From: CAZVEE01 sp964625525
GTDB taxonomy: Bacteria; Pseudomonadota; Alphaproteobacteria; JAJFIK01
Length of the DNA stretch: 41,048 nt
Reading direction: 5' to 3'
Assembly: GCA_964625525.1 (NCBI GenBank)
Contig: CAZVEE010000028.1
Span: 1-41,048, forward strand
The notes under the pieces were generated by a model. That model made no database searches and was not told where the DNA came from. It saw only the letters and a list, made by a program, of their open reading frames with translations. Shown here in pieces: positions 15,811 to 24,566 of this stretch. The position numbers and the translations under genes are program-made. Within the stretch, counting starts at the first letter, position 1; the number at the start of each line of letters is the position of its first letter.

Positions 15811-17643
15811 TTGACAGGCCCTGGCGCCCGGTCCTTGGGCCGCAGTATTCTGACCTTTGTGATCTTGAGCTTGTGGAGCGCGGCAACGCCGGTGTTCGCG
15901 CAGGAGCAACCCGTTTGTGACGATCCGCCCTGCGAGGTGCGCTATCGGGTCGAGATTGACGGGGTTGAGGACAGGGCCTTGGCAGAGGTGCTGCGTGGGG
16001 CCTCTCAACTGGAAGCGCTGCGCGATCGCCCGCCCAGCACCCGCGCGGGCCTGCGCCGCCGCGCCGAGGGGGACCTGGAGCGCCTGCGCGTGGCACTGAA
16101 ATCCGAGGGCCATTACGAAGGCCGCGTCACCTACCGACTGGACGAGGATGATCCGGTGCGGGTGATCCTGAATGTTGAGGCCGGCCGCGCCTTTCCGCTC
16201 CGCCGCTATGAGATCCGCTACACCAGCGAGGCGGCGGTGGAAGAAGGGGTCAACGTGCCGCGCCGGGGCGCCGATGTGGGTCTGACCGCCGGCAGCACAG
16301 CCAAGGGCCCGGCCATTGTCGCCGCCCAAGGCCGAGCCGTGGCCCTGTTACGCAGCCAGGGCTATCCCTTCGCCGCCGTGGACGACCGGCGCGTTATCTT
16401 GGACCGGCAAGAGCGCGACATCATCGTCACCCTGACCATGACCACCGGCCCCCGCGCGCGCCATGGTCCGGTGAGCATCACCGGATTGGAGCGAGTGGAG
16501 CAGCGCTTTGTCGAGGGCTACATCCCCTGGCGCAAGGGCGAGATTTACGACCCGGATGCGGTGGCGGGCTATGCCCAGACCTTGGAGGGCACGGGCCTGT
16601 TCCGCTCCGTGCGGGTGCGTGCCGCCGACGACATCGATCCCGATGGTAGCCTGGCAGTGCTGGTGAGCCTGGAGGAACGGGAACGCCGCTCCGTGGGGTT
16701 CACCGCGTCTTACTCGACCAGCGAGGGGCCGGGCGGAACCGTATTCTGGGAGCACCGCAATCTCTCCGGCGAGGGCGAAAGACTGCGCCTGGAGTTGGAC
16801 CTTGCCACCATTCGGCAGGGGTGGCGCGGGATCTATGAAGAGCCACAGTTTCTGCGCGCGGACCAAACGCTGCGGGCCCGCGCGGAACTGCTGCAAGAGG
16901 AGACGGACGCCTTTGACAGCCGTTCCGTGCTGACAAGCCTGGGGGTGGAGCGCCAGGTGTCGCGCACGGTGAAAGCGGGCGCGGCGGTCGAATTCGAATA
17001 TGCCCGGACCATCGAGGACGACGCCAAGACCGACACCTATCTGCTGGCCTTCCCCATCAATGCCAGTTGGGACACCACCGATGATGTGCTGAACCCGAAA
17101 ACGGGCCTGCGCCTGTCGGCAACCATCACGCCCACCGTGGGCGATAACGAAGGCCCCACCTTCTTCTATGTCAGCCAGACGCGCTTGTCGGGCTATCAGC
17201 CCATTGGGCGCGAGCGGCGTTTTGTGTTGGCGGGGCGCGCGCGGATCGGCTCCATCGAAGGGGAAGATACGGCCTCCATTCCTGCCCAGCGGCGCCTTTA
17301 CGCTGGCGGCGGCGGGTCGCTGCGCGCCTTCGCGTTTCAGCAGGCTGGTCCCCTTGACGACGACAATGATCCAGTCGGTGGTCGGGGTGTGGTGGAAGCG
17401 GCGGTGGAACTGCGCGCCTCGATAACCGAGAGCATCGGCGTCGCGCCCTTCGTGGAGGCGGGGGGCGTGTATGACGACCCCATCCCCAGCGGCGACGACG
17501 ACTTTTTCCTGGGGGCAGGGCTGGGGGCTTGGTATCTGACGCCGGTTGGACCGTTCCGGTTCGACGTGGCGGTGCCGCTTAACCCCCGCGAGGGCATTGA
17601 TGACGACTTTCAGATCTATCTCAGCCTGGGCCAGTCATTCTGA
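15811..17643 (+). CDS. tamA: Outer membrane translocation module TamA (BamA/TamA family)
   Basis: A 610-residue outer-membrane protein of the Omp85 superfamily. A signal peptide (residues 1-30, SILTFVILSLWSAATPVFAQ) is followed by about three POTRA domains (approximately 45-270) and a 16-stranded barrel, seen as alternating strands from VGFTASYSTSEGPGG to the C-terminal FQIYLSLGQSF, which ends in Phe as outer-membrane barrels do. GRGVVEAAVELR near residue 530 matches the conserved strand near the lid/VRGF-type region, with GGGGSLRAFAF upstream as the VRGY-like motif. With TamB it inserts outer-membrane proteins and has been linked to phospholipid transport. It starts at TTG 15811; an in-frame stop at 15796 excludes a distant upstream start. 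tamB follows at once. Confidence 0.9.
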   Translation: MTGPGARSLGRSILTFVILSLWSAATPVFAQEQPVCDDPPCEVRYRVEIDGVEDRALAEVLRGASQLEALRDRPPSTRAGLRRRAEGDLERLRVALKSEGHYEGRVTYRLDEDDPVRVILNVEAGRAFPLRRYEIRYTSEAAVEEGVNVPRRGADVGLTAGSTAKGPAIVAAQGRAVALLRSQGYPFAAVDDRRVILDRQERDIIVTLTMTTGPRARHGPVSITGLERVEQRFVEGYIPWRKGEIYDPDAVAGYAQTLEGTGLFRSVRVRAADDIDPDGSLAVLVSLEERERRSVGFTASYSTSEGPGGTVFWEHRNLSGEGERLRLELDLATIRQGWRGIYEEPQFLRADQTLRARAELLQEETDAFDSRSVLTSLGVERQVSRTVKAGAAVEFEYARTIEDDAKTDTYLLAFPINASWDTTDDVLNPKTGLRLSATITPTVGDNEGPTFFYVSQTRLSGYQPIGRERRFVLAGRARIGSIEGEDTASIPAQRRLYAGGGGSLRAFAFQQAGPLDDDNDPVGGRGVVEAAVELRASITESIGVAPFVEAGGVYDDPIPSGDDDFFLGAGLGAWYLTPVGPFRFDVAVPLNPREGIDDDFQIYLSLGQSF

Positions 17644-17669
17644 GCCCTTTGGAGCCGTCCTCCCCTTCC

Positions 17670-20600
17670 ATGACCACTGACGCGGACACACAAAAGGCGG
17701 GGCGGGCGCTCTGGTGGCGGATGCTGCGCGGTTTGGGCTGGGTGCTGCTCGCCTTGGCCTTGCTGCTGGGCGGTGTGCTGTTGGTGCTGTCCACACAGAC
17801 GGGCCGCGAGCGCGTGGGGCGGGCGGTGCTGGATGCGGTGAACGAGCCGGGCCAACTGGAGATCCGTGTCGAGCGGTTCGCCGGGCGCTGGCCCTTTCAT
17901 GTGGTCGTTGAGGGGCTCAGTCTCGCCGATGGCGAGGGGGTGTGGCTGCGTGCGGATCGGGCGGACCTGGCGCTTGATGGCTGGGCCTTGCTTGGCGGCA
18001 CCGCACGGGTCATCCGGGCCGAGGTGGCGGCGGCGCGGCTAGAGCGCTTGCCTGCCAGCAGCGCGCCGGAGCCGGCGGCCCCGGAGCCGTTCACGCTGCC
18101 GCGTCTGCCCGCGTTGCCCGTGGCTCTGGTGGTGGACAGCCTGCATGTGAGCGCGGCGCGCCTGGCCCAGCCGGTGTTCGGGCATGCGGCCACTTTGGAT
18201 CTTTCAGCAGCGCTGACATGGGACGGGATGTCGGGACAGGTGAGCCTGGACCTGCGGGAGGCGGGGGGGGGCCTGACGGCACTGGCGCGCCTGGAGCGAG
18301 ACGGGCTGGCGGATCGCCTGACGCTTGATCTTGAGGCGCGCGACCGGGCGGGCGGGCTGCTCGCGGCGGTGCTTGGGGACCCGACCATGGGGCCCCTGGC
18401 CGTGACTGCGCGGGGGGATGGGACGGGGACGGATTGGGATGGGCGCATCGATCTTCAGGGTGCGGCCTATGGCGAGGGCACCATCGACCTGACCGGTGGC
18501 TGGGCGCAGGCACAGGGCCTTGCGGTGCATGCGCGTCTGCGCCCTGGGGCTGCGCTGCCCCCCGATGCGCGCGACCTGATCGGCGCCCAGGCGGTGCTGA
18601 CCACGCGGGTCTCACTGCCGGTGATGGAGGATGGGCGGGCCATCGTGCTTGACGACCTGGCGCTGACCACCGAGGGCGTGGGCGTGAGCGGGGCGGCGCG
18701 CCTGGATCCCAGTTTTGAGGCGCCTGGCGGCGGCGTGCTGCGCGTCACACTGGATGCGGACTTGCTGAAAGTGCTGGCGCTCGCGGGGGGCGAGCAGCCT
18801 CTGGCCATTGGCGGCGGGACGGTCGGCCTGCGGATTGAGGGGCCGGTGGCCGCGCCGGAAGCCGCGCTGCGCCTGACGGCACGAGAGGTGGCAGCGGAGG
18901 CCGTGACGCTTGATGGGGCGGACCTGACCGTGACCGCGCGTCCCGCCACAGCGGGTGAGCCGCTGCTGCTCATCCGTGCCGATGGCCGCGTCAGCGGGCT
19001 CGACCCGCGTCTTGACGAGGGTGCTTGGCCGTATGGGCCGCACGTGCGCGTGGATCTTGAAGCGCGATTCGATCCGGAGGCGTCGCAGATCCTGCTGGAT
19101 CGGGGCGAGGTGGCGTTGGACGGGGCGGCTGTGACCGCGAACGGGCGTTGGAGCCTTGATACGCAGGCGGGCGCGGTCGAGGCCACTGTCACCGCGGCGC
19201 GTCTGGCGGCCTTCGCGCCGGAGCTGCTGGAGCGGGCCGCTGTGAGCGCCACGGCACGGGTGGCCCAGGCCGGGCCGCAATCCGCTCTGACCTTTCGCCT
19301 TGAGGCGCAGACGGAGGACCTGGCGGTGCGGGATTCGCAGTTCGCCAGCCTTCTGGGCCCTGCGGTCGGCGTCACGGCGGCGGGGCTCATGACCCGGGAC
19401 GGCGTTGTGAGCCTGACCGATCTGAGCGTGGTGCCCGCAAGCGGGCTGGCGCGGGTGTCGGCCGAAGGGCAGGTTGATCCCCATGGGGAGCGTCTGCGCG
19501 CTGAGGCGCAGCTGCGCGTCGATGATCTGGCGGGGCTGAGTGTGCTTGCGGGACGCCCGCTTGCGGGGGCCCTTGATGGAACGGTGACGGCGCGCGGTGG
19601 CTTGGCCGCACCGGCAATCACGGTGGAGGCGCGTTCAGACCGGCTGGCGGTGGGGGATTTGCCGCTGGACGCCTTGCACTTGAAGCTGGGCGCTGATCTG
19701 GCGGCGGCGGAGCGGGCGGTGGACGTGGATATCACGGCTCAGGCGGCGTCGCAGCCGCAGCGCTTGTCAGCGCGCGTGAGTCTGCCAGCGGATGGGGTGC
19801 CGCGATTTGAGCGCCTGGATGCCTCCTTGTTCGGTGTCGGGTTGGCGGCGGTGGCGGACACACCAGGAGGCGTGCGCCTTGACGCCCCGGATCTGGCGCC
19901 TCTGGGCCGGGCGCTGCGGGCGGCTTTGGGGCCGGTGACACCAGGGCCAGTGCGAGGCTCGTTGAATGGGACGGTGATTTTGGGCGAGGCGCTGAGTGCT
20001 GATCTGCGGGGGCGCCGGCTCATCGTCGATCCGGGCGAAGGTGAGCGCCTGCGCCTTGATAAGCTGGACCTGGCCGCCAGTGCCGCCCTGGCGGGCGAGC
20101 GGGCCATAAGTGCGGATCTGGAGGCCTTCGATTTCGTGTCCGGTGAGATACGCTTGCGCAAAGTCACGGCGTCGGTGCGCGGCACGGTGGATGAGCCCAC
20201 ATTTACCGCGGACGTGAAAGATCCAGACGAGGACGGTCTGCGGTTGACCGTGGCAGGTCTCTATCATCAGCAGGCGGATCCGATCCCCTTTGCACGCATT
20301 GAGGCGTTGAGCCTGCGCTATCGGGGGGCACAAGCGCAGTTGAGTGAGCCATTGCGTATCGCTCTGGGAGCGGACGGTGTGGCCATTGAGGCGCTTGAGT
20401 TGGCGCTGCGGGATCGCTCGCAAGGGACGGCCGGGACGGTGAGCGCCTCGGCGCGGGCAGGTGCGACAGGGTTGGCGGCGGCCGTCGAGCTGAGCGATGT
20501 GCCCTTGAGCCTGCTCGGGCGATTGCCGGACGTGCCGCGCGTGGCGGGGCGGGCAAGCGGCACGGTGCGCCTGACCGCCACGGGGCAGGCACAGGACGCG

Positions 20601-22103
20601 GTGCTCGATCTGACCGTGGCGGGTTTAGGCGCGCGCCCGGGCCTTGAGGGCGCGGTGCTGCGCCTTGACGGGGCGTGGGACGGACGGGACGCGCGCCTCG
20701 ACGGCCGGCTTGAAAGCGGGGACGCCGCGCCGCTGATCTTGGCCGTTGCGGTGCCGCTTGGGGCGGGGACGGACGGCTTACCGGTGGTTGATGAGGCGGC
20801 CATGCTGCAAGGGCGCATCGCGGGGCAAGGCGAAGTGGGCGCGTTGATGCCTTATCTGCCGTTGCCGGAGCATTTGCTAACCGGGACGGGGGCACTCGAC
20901 CTGCGCGTCTCTGGAACGCTGGGAGATCCGCGGATCGCTGGACCCATCACCCTCAGCGAGGGACGCTATGAGAATCTCGATTCCGGACTGACGCTGCGCA
21001 AGATGGCTTTGGATGCGATGCTAGTGGGGCGTGGCGGTGCGTTCACGCTCAGCGCCACGGATGGGTCGGGGGGCAAAGTGGCGGGCGAGGGGCAACTGGC
21101 GCTGGTGGACGGTGGCTTCACGCTCGACACAACGGTGACTTTGAACGATGCCCATGTGGCCCGGCGCGACGATGTGACGGCGCGGGCAAGCGGTGAAATC
21201 GCGGTGACCGGCGGTAGCGCGCAAGGCCTTGATGTCACGGGACGGATCAACTTGAAAGCGGTGGATGTGCGCATCCCCAATCAATTGCCGCCGAATGTGG
21301 TGGACTTGGAAACCGTCACCTTGCGCGACGCCGTGCAAAACGCTGAACAGGCAGATGCGGTGCGGGAGCCTCGGATCATGCCTGTACGTCTCAATATTGC
21401 AATCAAGGCCAATGAGTCCGTCAGCGTCCGAGGCCGGGGGCTGGATAGCCGCTGGGGAGGCGACGCCCAGATCACGGGCACCGCGAGCGATCCGCGCCTG
21501 TTGGGAGATGTTAACTTGGTGCGTGGGCGGCTTGATTTCATCAGCCGGGAATTCACCTTGAGCCGGGGCACAGTGGTGTTCGACGGCGGGCGCGACATCG
21601 ACCCGCGCCTGGATATCGCCGCGCGCCACGAGGCCAATGACATTGTCGCGATCGTGACGATTTCCGGCACGGCTTCAAATCCGTCCGTGGCGCTGTCTTC
21701 GGAACCGGCCATGCAACAAGACGCCATCCTGGCGCAATTGCTGTTTGGCAAGCCGCTGGCGGAACTGACCACGTTCGAGCTTGTCCAACTGGCGCAAGTG
21801 CTGGCCACCCTGTCAGGCGCCGGAGGGAATTTCGACGTGCTGGGCCGGGCGCGCGAGACGCTGGGGCTCGACGTGTTGCGGGTCAGCGCGGGAGGTTCCG
21901 GGGACAATCCGGCCGACAGTGTGAGCGTGACGGCGGGAAAATATGTAACCGAAGACGTCTATGTGGGGGTGAAACAAGGCACCCAGCCCGGCAGCAGTGG
22001 CGTCACCGTCGAAATTCAGTTGACGGACCGCATCACCTTGTTCTCCGATGTGGAGCAGAGCACGGGCAGCTCCGTGGGCGTGCGCGTGCAGTGGGATTAC
22101 TGA
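17670..22103 (+). CDS. tamB: Translocation and assembly module inner-membrane component TamB
   Basis: A protein of about 1477 residues. One N-terminal membrane segment (GLGWVLLALALLLGGVLLVL) anchors a very long periplasmic beta-helix-like body made of repeating AsmA/TamB-type strands. The conserved C-terminal TamB domain (DUF490) begins about 400 residues before the end and contains GDVNLVRGRLDFISREFTL, DIAARHEANDIVAIVTISG, AQLLFGKPLAEL and the closing FSDVEQSTGSSVGVRVQWDY. TamB spans the periplasm and partners TamA, and AsmA-like proteins are implicated in lipid transfer between membranes. The ATG at 17670 is used; an in-frame TTG at 17649, six bases after the tamA stop, is possible. The close spacing indicates one transcript. 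Base composition is very GC-rich, as in the neighbours. Confidence 0.93.
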   Translation: MTTDADTQKAGRALWWRMLRGLGWVLLALALLLGGVLLVLSTQTGRERVGRAVLDAVNEPGQLEIRVERFAGRWPFHVVVEGLSLADGEGVWLRADRADLALDGWALLGGTARVIRAEVAAARLERLPASSAPEPAAPEPFTLPRLPALPVALVVDSLHVSAARLAQPVFGHAATLDLSAALTWDGMSGQVSLDLREAGGGLTALARLERDGLADRLTLDLEARDRAGGLLAAVLGDPTMGPLAVTARGDGTGTDWDGRIDLQGAAYGEGTIDLTGGWAQAQGLAVHARLRPGAALPPDARDLIGAQAVLTTRVSLPVMEDGRAIVLDDLALTTEGVGVSGAARLDPSFEAPGGGVLRVTLDADLLKVLALAGGEQPLAIGGGTVGLRIEGPVAAPEAALRLTAREVAAEAVTLDGADLTVTARPATAGEPLLLIRADGRVSGLDPRLDEGAWPYGPHVRVDLEARFDPEASQILLDRGEVALDGAAVTANGRWSLDTQAGAVEATVTAARLAAFAPELLERAAVSATARVAQAGPQSALTFRLEAQTEDLAVRDSQFASLLGPAVGVTAAGLMTRDGVVSLTDLSVVPASGLARVSAEGQVDPHGERLRAEAQLRVDDLAGLSVLAGRPLAGALDGTVTARGGLAAPAITVEARSDRLAVGDLPLDALHLKLGADLAAAERAVDVDITAQAASQPQRLSARVSLPADGVPRFERLDASLFGVGLAAVADTPGGVRLDAPDLAPLGRALRAALGPVTPGPVRGSLNGTVILGEALSADLRGRRLIVDPGEGERLRLDKLDLAASAALAGERAISADLEAFDFVSGEIRLRKVTASVRGTVDEPTFTADVKDPDEDGLRLTVAGLYHQQADPIPFARIEALSLRYRGAQAQLSEPLRIALGADGVAIEALELALRDRSQGTAGTVSASARAGATGLAAAVELSDVPLSLLGRLPDVPRVAGRASGTVRLTATGQAQDAVLDLTVAGLGARPGLEGAVLRLDGAWDGRDARLDGRLESGDAAPLILAVAVPLGAGTDGLPVVDEAAMLQGRIAGQGEVGALMPYLPLPEHLLTGTGALDLRVSGTLGDPRIAGPITLSEGRYENLDSGLTLRKMALDAMLVGRGGAFTLSATDGSGGKVAGEGQLALVDGGFTLDTTVTLNDAHVARRDDVTARASGEIAVTGGSAQGLDVTGRINLKAVDVRIPNQLPPNVVDLETVTLRDAVQNAEQADAVREPRIMPVRLNIAIKANESVSVRGRGLDSRWGGDAQITGTASDPRLLGDVNLVRGRLDFISREFTLSRGTVVFDGGRDIDPRLDIAARHEANDIVAIVTISGTASNPSVALSSEPAMQQDAILAQLLFGKPLAELTTFELVQLAQVLATLSGAGGNFDVLGRARETLGLDVLRVSAGGSGDNPADSVSVTAGKYVTEDVYVGVKQGTQPGSSGVTVEIQLTDRITLFSDVEQSTGSSVGVRVQWDY

Positions 22104-22145
22104 GTCGTAACAGGTGTCCAGAGGGATGCAGCATTCAGATTCGAG

Positions 22146-22170
22146 GTTTCTTCACCCTTTGTGATGAAAC
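22146..22170 (+). terminator. Hairpin after tamB
   Basis: GTTTCTTCAC (22146-22155) pairs with GTGATGAAAC (22161-22170), with one mismatch and a five-base loop, followed by TTCT. It is a plausible weak terminator for tamAB; the short pyrimidine tail limits confidence. Confidence 0.45.
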
Positions 22171-22238
22171 TTCTACCGAATCGGGTTCAATGAACATAAG
22201 GGTACCGTGAGCGTATCCAGGCAACCCAAGAGGGCACC

Positions 22239-22673
22239 ATGGTGGCGACGGCTGAGACCGATGACGTGCTGCAGGAAAAGATCGCCATGGCCGAGGAGGC
22301 CATGCGGGCGCTGGCGGAAACGTTCGTACCCTATGCGCGCGAGGAAGTCGCGCGGCTGAGCGTGCTTGTGACCGAGGCGCGCGAGGCGCCGGGCGTCAAT
22401 GACGAAACCGTGCAGGCCATGTTCCAGATTGCCCACAATATCAAAGGGCAGGGCACGTCCTTCGGGTATGACCTGGTGACTGATGTGGGGGCATCTTTGT
22501 CCGAACTCACCCGGGGATCCGGCCCGCGCGACGGGCAGAGCCTGGATGTCATTGATCATCATGCCCGGGTGCTGAGAACCATTCTGGATGAAGATATTCG
22601 CGGCGATGGCGGGGAGTTGGGGCGCCAGCTTGTAACGAAACTCCGCGCCCTGACCTTGAAGACCGCAGCCTGA
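22239..22673 (+). CDS. Hpt (histidine phosphotransfer) domain protein
   Basis: A 144-residue all-helical protein. The phosphotransfer site is seen in MFQIAHNIKGQGTSFGYDLV, with His66 followed by the conserved K-G at +3/+4. The preceding acidic helix and the following helices (GASLSELTRG, LDVIDHHARVLRTILDEDI) fit the four-helix Hpt bundle. Stand-alone Hpt proteins pass phosphate between receiver domains in phosphorelays. No histidine kinase or response regulator is adjacent, so the partners are unknown. The ATG at 22239 follows CCAAGAGGGCACC. The gene converges with the esterase gene, and a repeat copy lies between them. Confidence 0.8.
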   Translation: MVATAETDDVLQEKIAMAEEAMRALAETFVPYAREEVARLSVLVTEAREAPGVNDETVQAMFQIAHNIKGQGTSFGYDLVTDVGASLSELTRGSGPRDGQSLDVIDHHARVLRTILDEDIRGDGGELGRQLVTKLRALTLKTAA

Positions 22674-22683
22674 GTCCGTCTTT

Positions 22684-22788
22684 GAGCTGTTTCAATGAAA
22701 ACGCGATCATCGAAACAGCTTAAAGTCGTTGGTTGGCGCGCTTTTCGGGCGCCAAACCGCCCATGCTTTTCCCGAGAGCGCGTCTAAG
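22684..22788. repeat. Modular palindromic intergenic repeat, copy A
   Basis: On the minus strand this copy starts TTAGACGCGCTCTCGGGAAA and contains the nested module-1 hairpin, then the module-2 stem (GAGCTGTTTC at 22684-22693 paired with GAAACAGCT at 22712-22720). It is the most diverged of three copies. It overlaps the TAG stop codon of the esterase gene (22784-22786) and sits between two convergent genes, where its stems may also act as a terminator. Confidence 0.72.
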
Positions 22789-23794
22789 ACGCTTCGCGCA
22801 GCGTATAGCTCAGATCGGCAGGGGTATCCCCGCGCGGCTCGTCCGCATCGTTGTCATCGTCATCGTCATCTGACCAGATGTCGTCACCTTCTGTCATTTG
22901 ACGGATGAACAGGCCCACCCGTTCCACGGCGGCCTGACCCTCCGGCACAGGTGCGAAGAAATGGGGAACGTGCAGGCTGGTATCAAAGGCCTCGAAAGTT
23001 ACATCGACACCGGCGGCTTCGGCCTTTTGCGCCACGCGCAGGGCATCATCATACAGCACCTCACGCTCGGCCGCGTGGATCAGCAGCGGCGCCAACTCTC
23101 CCAGATCACCGTAAAGCGGTGAAGCCAAAGGGTCCGTAGGCGGAATGCCGCGCAGGTAAAGCTGTGCACAATACGACAGCACCCGGAGGTCCAGAAGCGC
23201 TTCGCTGCGCGCGTTGGCATGGTGGCTCCACCCGGTCAGCGCCAGATCGGTCCAGGGGGAGAGCAGCACGCCCGCCGCTGGTTGCCAGCTGCCGTGATCG
23301 CGCAGCGCACACATGAGGGCCAGCGCCAAGCCGCCCCCCGCGGAGTCGCCCGCCACGACGATATCGCCGGGATTGATGCCGTTCGTCAGCATCCAGTGAT
23401 AGCCGTTGAGCGCATCTTCCACTGCCGCCGGATAGGGGTGCTCCGGCGCCAGACGATAATCCACCATCAGCGCCCGGGCGCGGGCGGCCTTGCACAGGCG
23501 GGCGACCATACCCTGATGCGTGGCGGCAGAGCCGAACACATAGCCACCGCCATGAAGGTAATAGATGACCCGATAGGGGTGACTTTCCGGGACCTCCACC
23601 CATTGGCCGGGCACGCGGCCGATGGAGACGGGCGAGAGGGTCGTGCCCTCTGGCAGCCGTGCCATGCGCAGCGCCAGCCCGTCCATGCCGGCGCGCCATT
23701 GGGCCGGATCCTGCCGTGACACATCGATGGCGCGCGCGCCGCGAGACATCCACCACAATACGAATGCCGTGAGCCGGCTCTGCCAACTTGCCAT
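22784..23794 (-). CDS. Alpha/beta hydrolase, HSL-family esterase
   Basis: A 336-residue carboxylesterase-like enzyme of the hormone-sensitive-lipase family. The oxyanion motif HGGGYVFG begins at residue 81, the nucleophile is Ser151 in VAGDSAGGG, the general base is probably His275 in SLHVPHFF, and the acid position (AAEREVLYDDA) appears to hold Glu245 rather than Asp, as in some acetylhydrolase-like members. The YRLAPEHPYPAAVEDA motif is also typical. Residues 307-319 form an acidic tail encoded by a hexanucleotide repeat. The ATG at 23794 is chosen because GGAG lies 8 bases upstream and family members start near MASWQSRL; a longer frame exists but lacks a good site. The stop codon lies in repeat copy A. 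The natural ester is unknown. Confidence 0.88.
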   Translation of the reverse strand: MASWQSRLTAFVLWWMSRGARAIDVSRQDPAQWRAGMDGLALRMARLPEGTTLSPVSIGRVPGQWVEVPESHPYRVIYYLHGGGYVFGSAATHQGMVARLCKAARARALMVDYRLAPEHPYPAAVEDALNGYHWMLTNGINPGDIVVAGDSAGGGLALALMCALRDHGSWQPAAGVLLSPWTDLALTGWSHHANARSEALLDLRVLSYCAQLYLRGIPPTDPLASPLYGDLGELAPLLIHAAEREVLYDDALRVAQKAEAAGVDVTFEAFDTSLHVPHFFAPVPEGQAAVERVGLFIRQMTEGDDIWSDDDDDDNDADEPRGDTPADLSYTLREAS

Positions 23795-23932
23795 TTGAAA
23801 GTCTCCGCCAATCCCTTTGTTCCCAGACTGAACACGCCTGAAAAGGGTGAATTTTGTCTTAATCCACCAGGGGATGCGAAAGGGTTTGGCAAGGACAATC
23901 CGTGTGCGGCAGGGGCACAGACCATACACAAG

Positions 23933-23957
23933 GCGGGGCCGGCATAGCCGGCCCCGC
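23933..23957 (-). terminator. Strong hairpin after hsp20
   Basis: GCGGGGCCGGC (23933-23943) pairs exactly with GCCGGCCCCGC (23947-23957) around a three-base loop. Outside it, CACA and TGTG can extend the stem. Reading minus, the following bases are only moderately T-rich (TTGTGTATGG), but the stem is very stable and lies 23 bases after the hsp20 stop. Confidence 0.65.
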
Positions 23958-23980
23958 TGTGTGAGGATCGATCAGTCCGT

Positions 23981-24436
23981 TTACGCGGCTTGGGATGCAA
24001 GCTGTGCCGGGCCAGTGTCGACCGAGATGTCGATGCGGCGCGGCTTTAGGGCTTCGGGCACTTCGCGCACCAGATCCAGGTTCAACAGACCGTTTTCCAG
24101 GCTCGCACCGGTGACGACCACATGGTCAGCCAGTTGGAAGCGGCGGTCGAAGCCGCGCTCCGCGATGCCCTGATGCAGGAATTTCCGGTCCCCGCCCGCT
24201 TTGGTGTCTTTGCGACCCGTGACAGTGAGGGTGTTGTCCTTCACCTCAATCTCGATGTCATCGCGGGAGAACCCGGCAACCGCCATGGCGATCCGGTATT
24301 CGTTATCGCCGCGCTGCTCGATATTGTAGGGCGGATAGCTGGGGGTGCTGTCGCTGCCGAGAGCATCCATGATGTTCAGGATGCGGTCGAAGCCGACGCT
24401 GGAGCGATAGAGAGGGGCATAATTCAAACGAGACAT
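23981..24436 (-). CDS. Small heat shock protein, Hsp20/IbpA family
   Basis: A 151-residue alpha-crystallin-type chaperone that binds unfolding proteins during heat stress. The N-terminus (MSRLNYAPLYRSSVGFDRILNIMD) is that of class A rhizobial/IbpA-like proteins. The alpha-crystallin domain runs from YNIEQRGDNEYRIAMAVAGF through IEIEVKDNTLTVTGRK to HQGIAERGFDRRFQLADHV and ENGLLNLDLVREVPEALKPRRI, with the conserved A-x-L-x-N-G-L-L motif. The ATG at 24436 is set by AAGAGGAT. Its 5' leader carries a ROSE-like thermometer (24442-24532) and a heat-shock promoter (24536-24566), so control at both transcription and translation is predicted. A strong hairpin follows the gene. Confidence 0.93.
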   Translation of the reverse strand: MSRLNYAPLYRSSVGFDRILNIMDALGSDSTPSYPPYNIEQRGDNEYRIAMAVAGFSRDDIEIEVKDNTLTVTGRKDTKAGGDRKFLHQGIAERGFDRRFQLADHVVVTGASLENGLLNLDLVREVPEALKPRRIDISVDTGPAQLASQAA

Positions 24437-24441
24437 GCGTT

Positions 24442-24532
24442 CACATCCTCTTATGAGCGATATGGCTAGGGCTTGCCTGTCGTGGCCAAGCCGGTTCAGT
24501 TGGTGTCGAACCCGCCCGGCGGCGTCCGACAC
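24442..24532 (-). ncRNA. ROSE-like RNA thermometer in the hsp20 leader
   Basis: Three hairpins follow in the 5' leader. Hairpin 1: GTGTCG/CGACAC (arms 24527-24532 and 24503-24508) with inner GC pairing. Hairpin 2: GGCTTG/CAAGCC (24487-24492 and 24470-24475). Hairpin 3: CAUAUC-G-CU (24464-24456) pairs with AGGAUGUG (24449-24442), leaving one bulged G (24458) and a loop CAUAAG. The Shine-Dalgarno AGGA (24449-24446) is thus paired with UCGCU, which fits the UYGCU/AGGA signature with bulged G of ROSE elements. Heat would open this stem and free the site, nine bases from the start codon. Confidence 0.85.
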
Positions 24533-24535
24533 TGC

Positions 24536-24566
24536 AGATGTGGGAAAAGGGTGTGCGCCCTTCAAG
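24536..24566 (-). promoter_or_regulatory. Sigma-32 (RpoH)-like promoter of hsp20
   Basis: On the minus strand CTTGAA (24566-24561) is followed after 16 bases by CCCACATCT (24544-24536), close to the heat-shock consensus CTTGAAA...CCCCATNT. The -35 element overlaps the stop codon of the TRAP permease gene (24562-24564). Transcription would start near 24530, at the first thermometer hairpin. Confidence 0.6.

Noticed and set aside
24541..24566. Resemblance of GGAAAAGGGTGTGCG to module 1 of the mosaic repeat
   Set aside because: Only about 15 bases match, the flanking stems are missing, and the stretch is better explained as the heat-shock promoter region.
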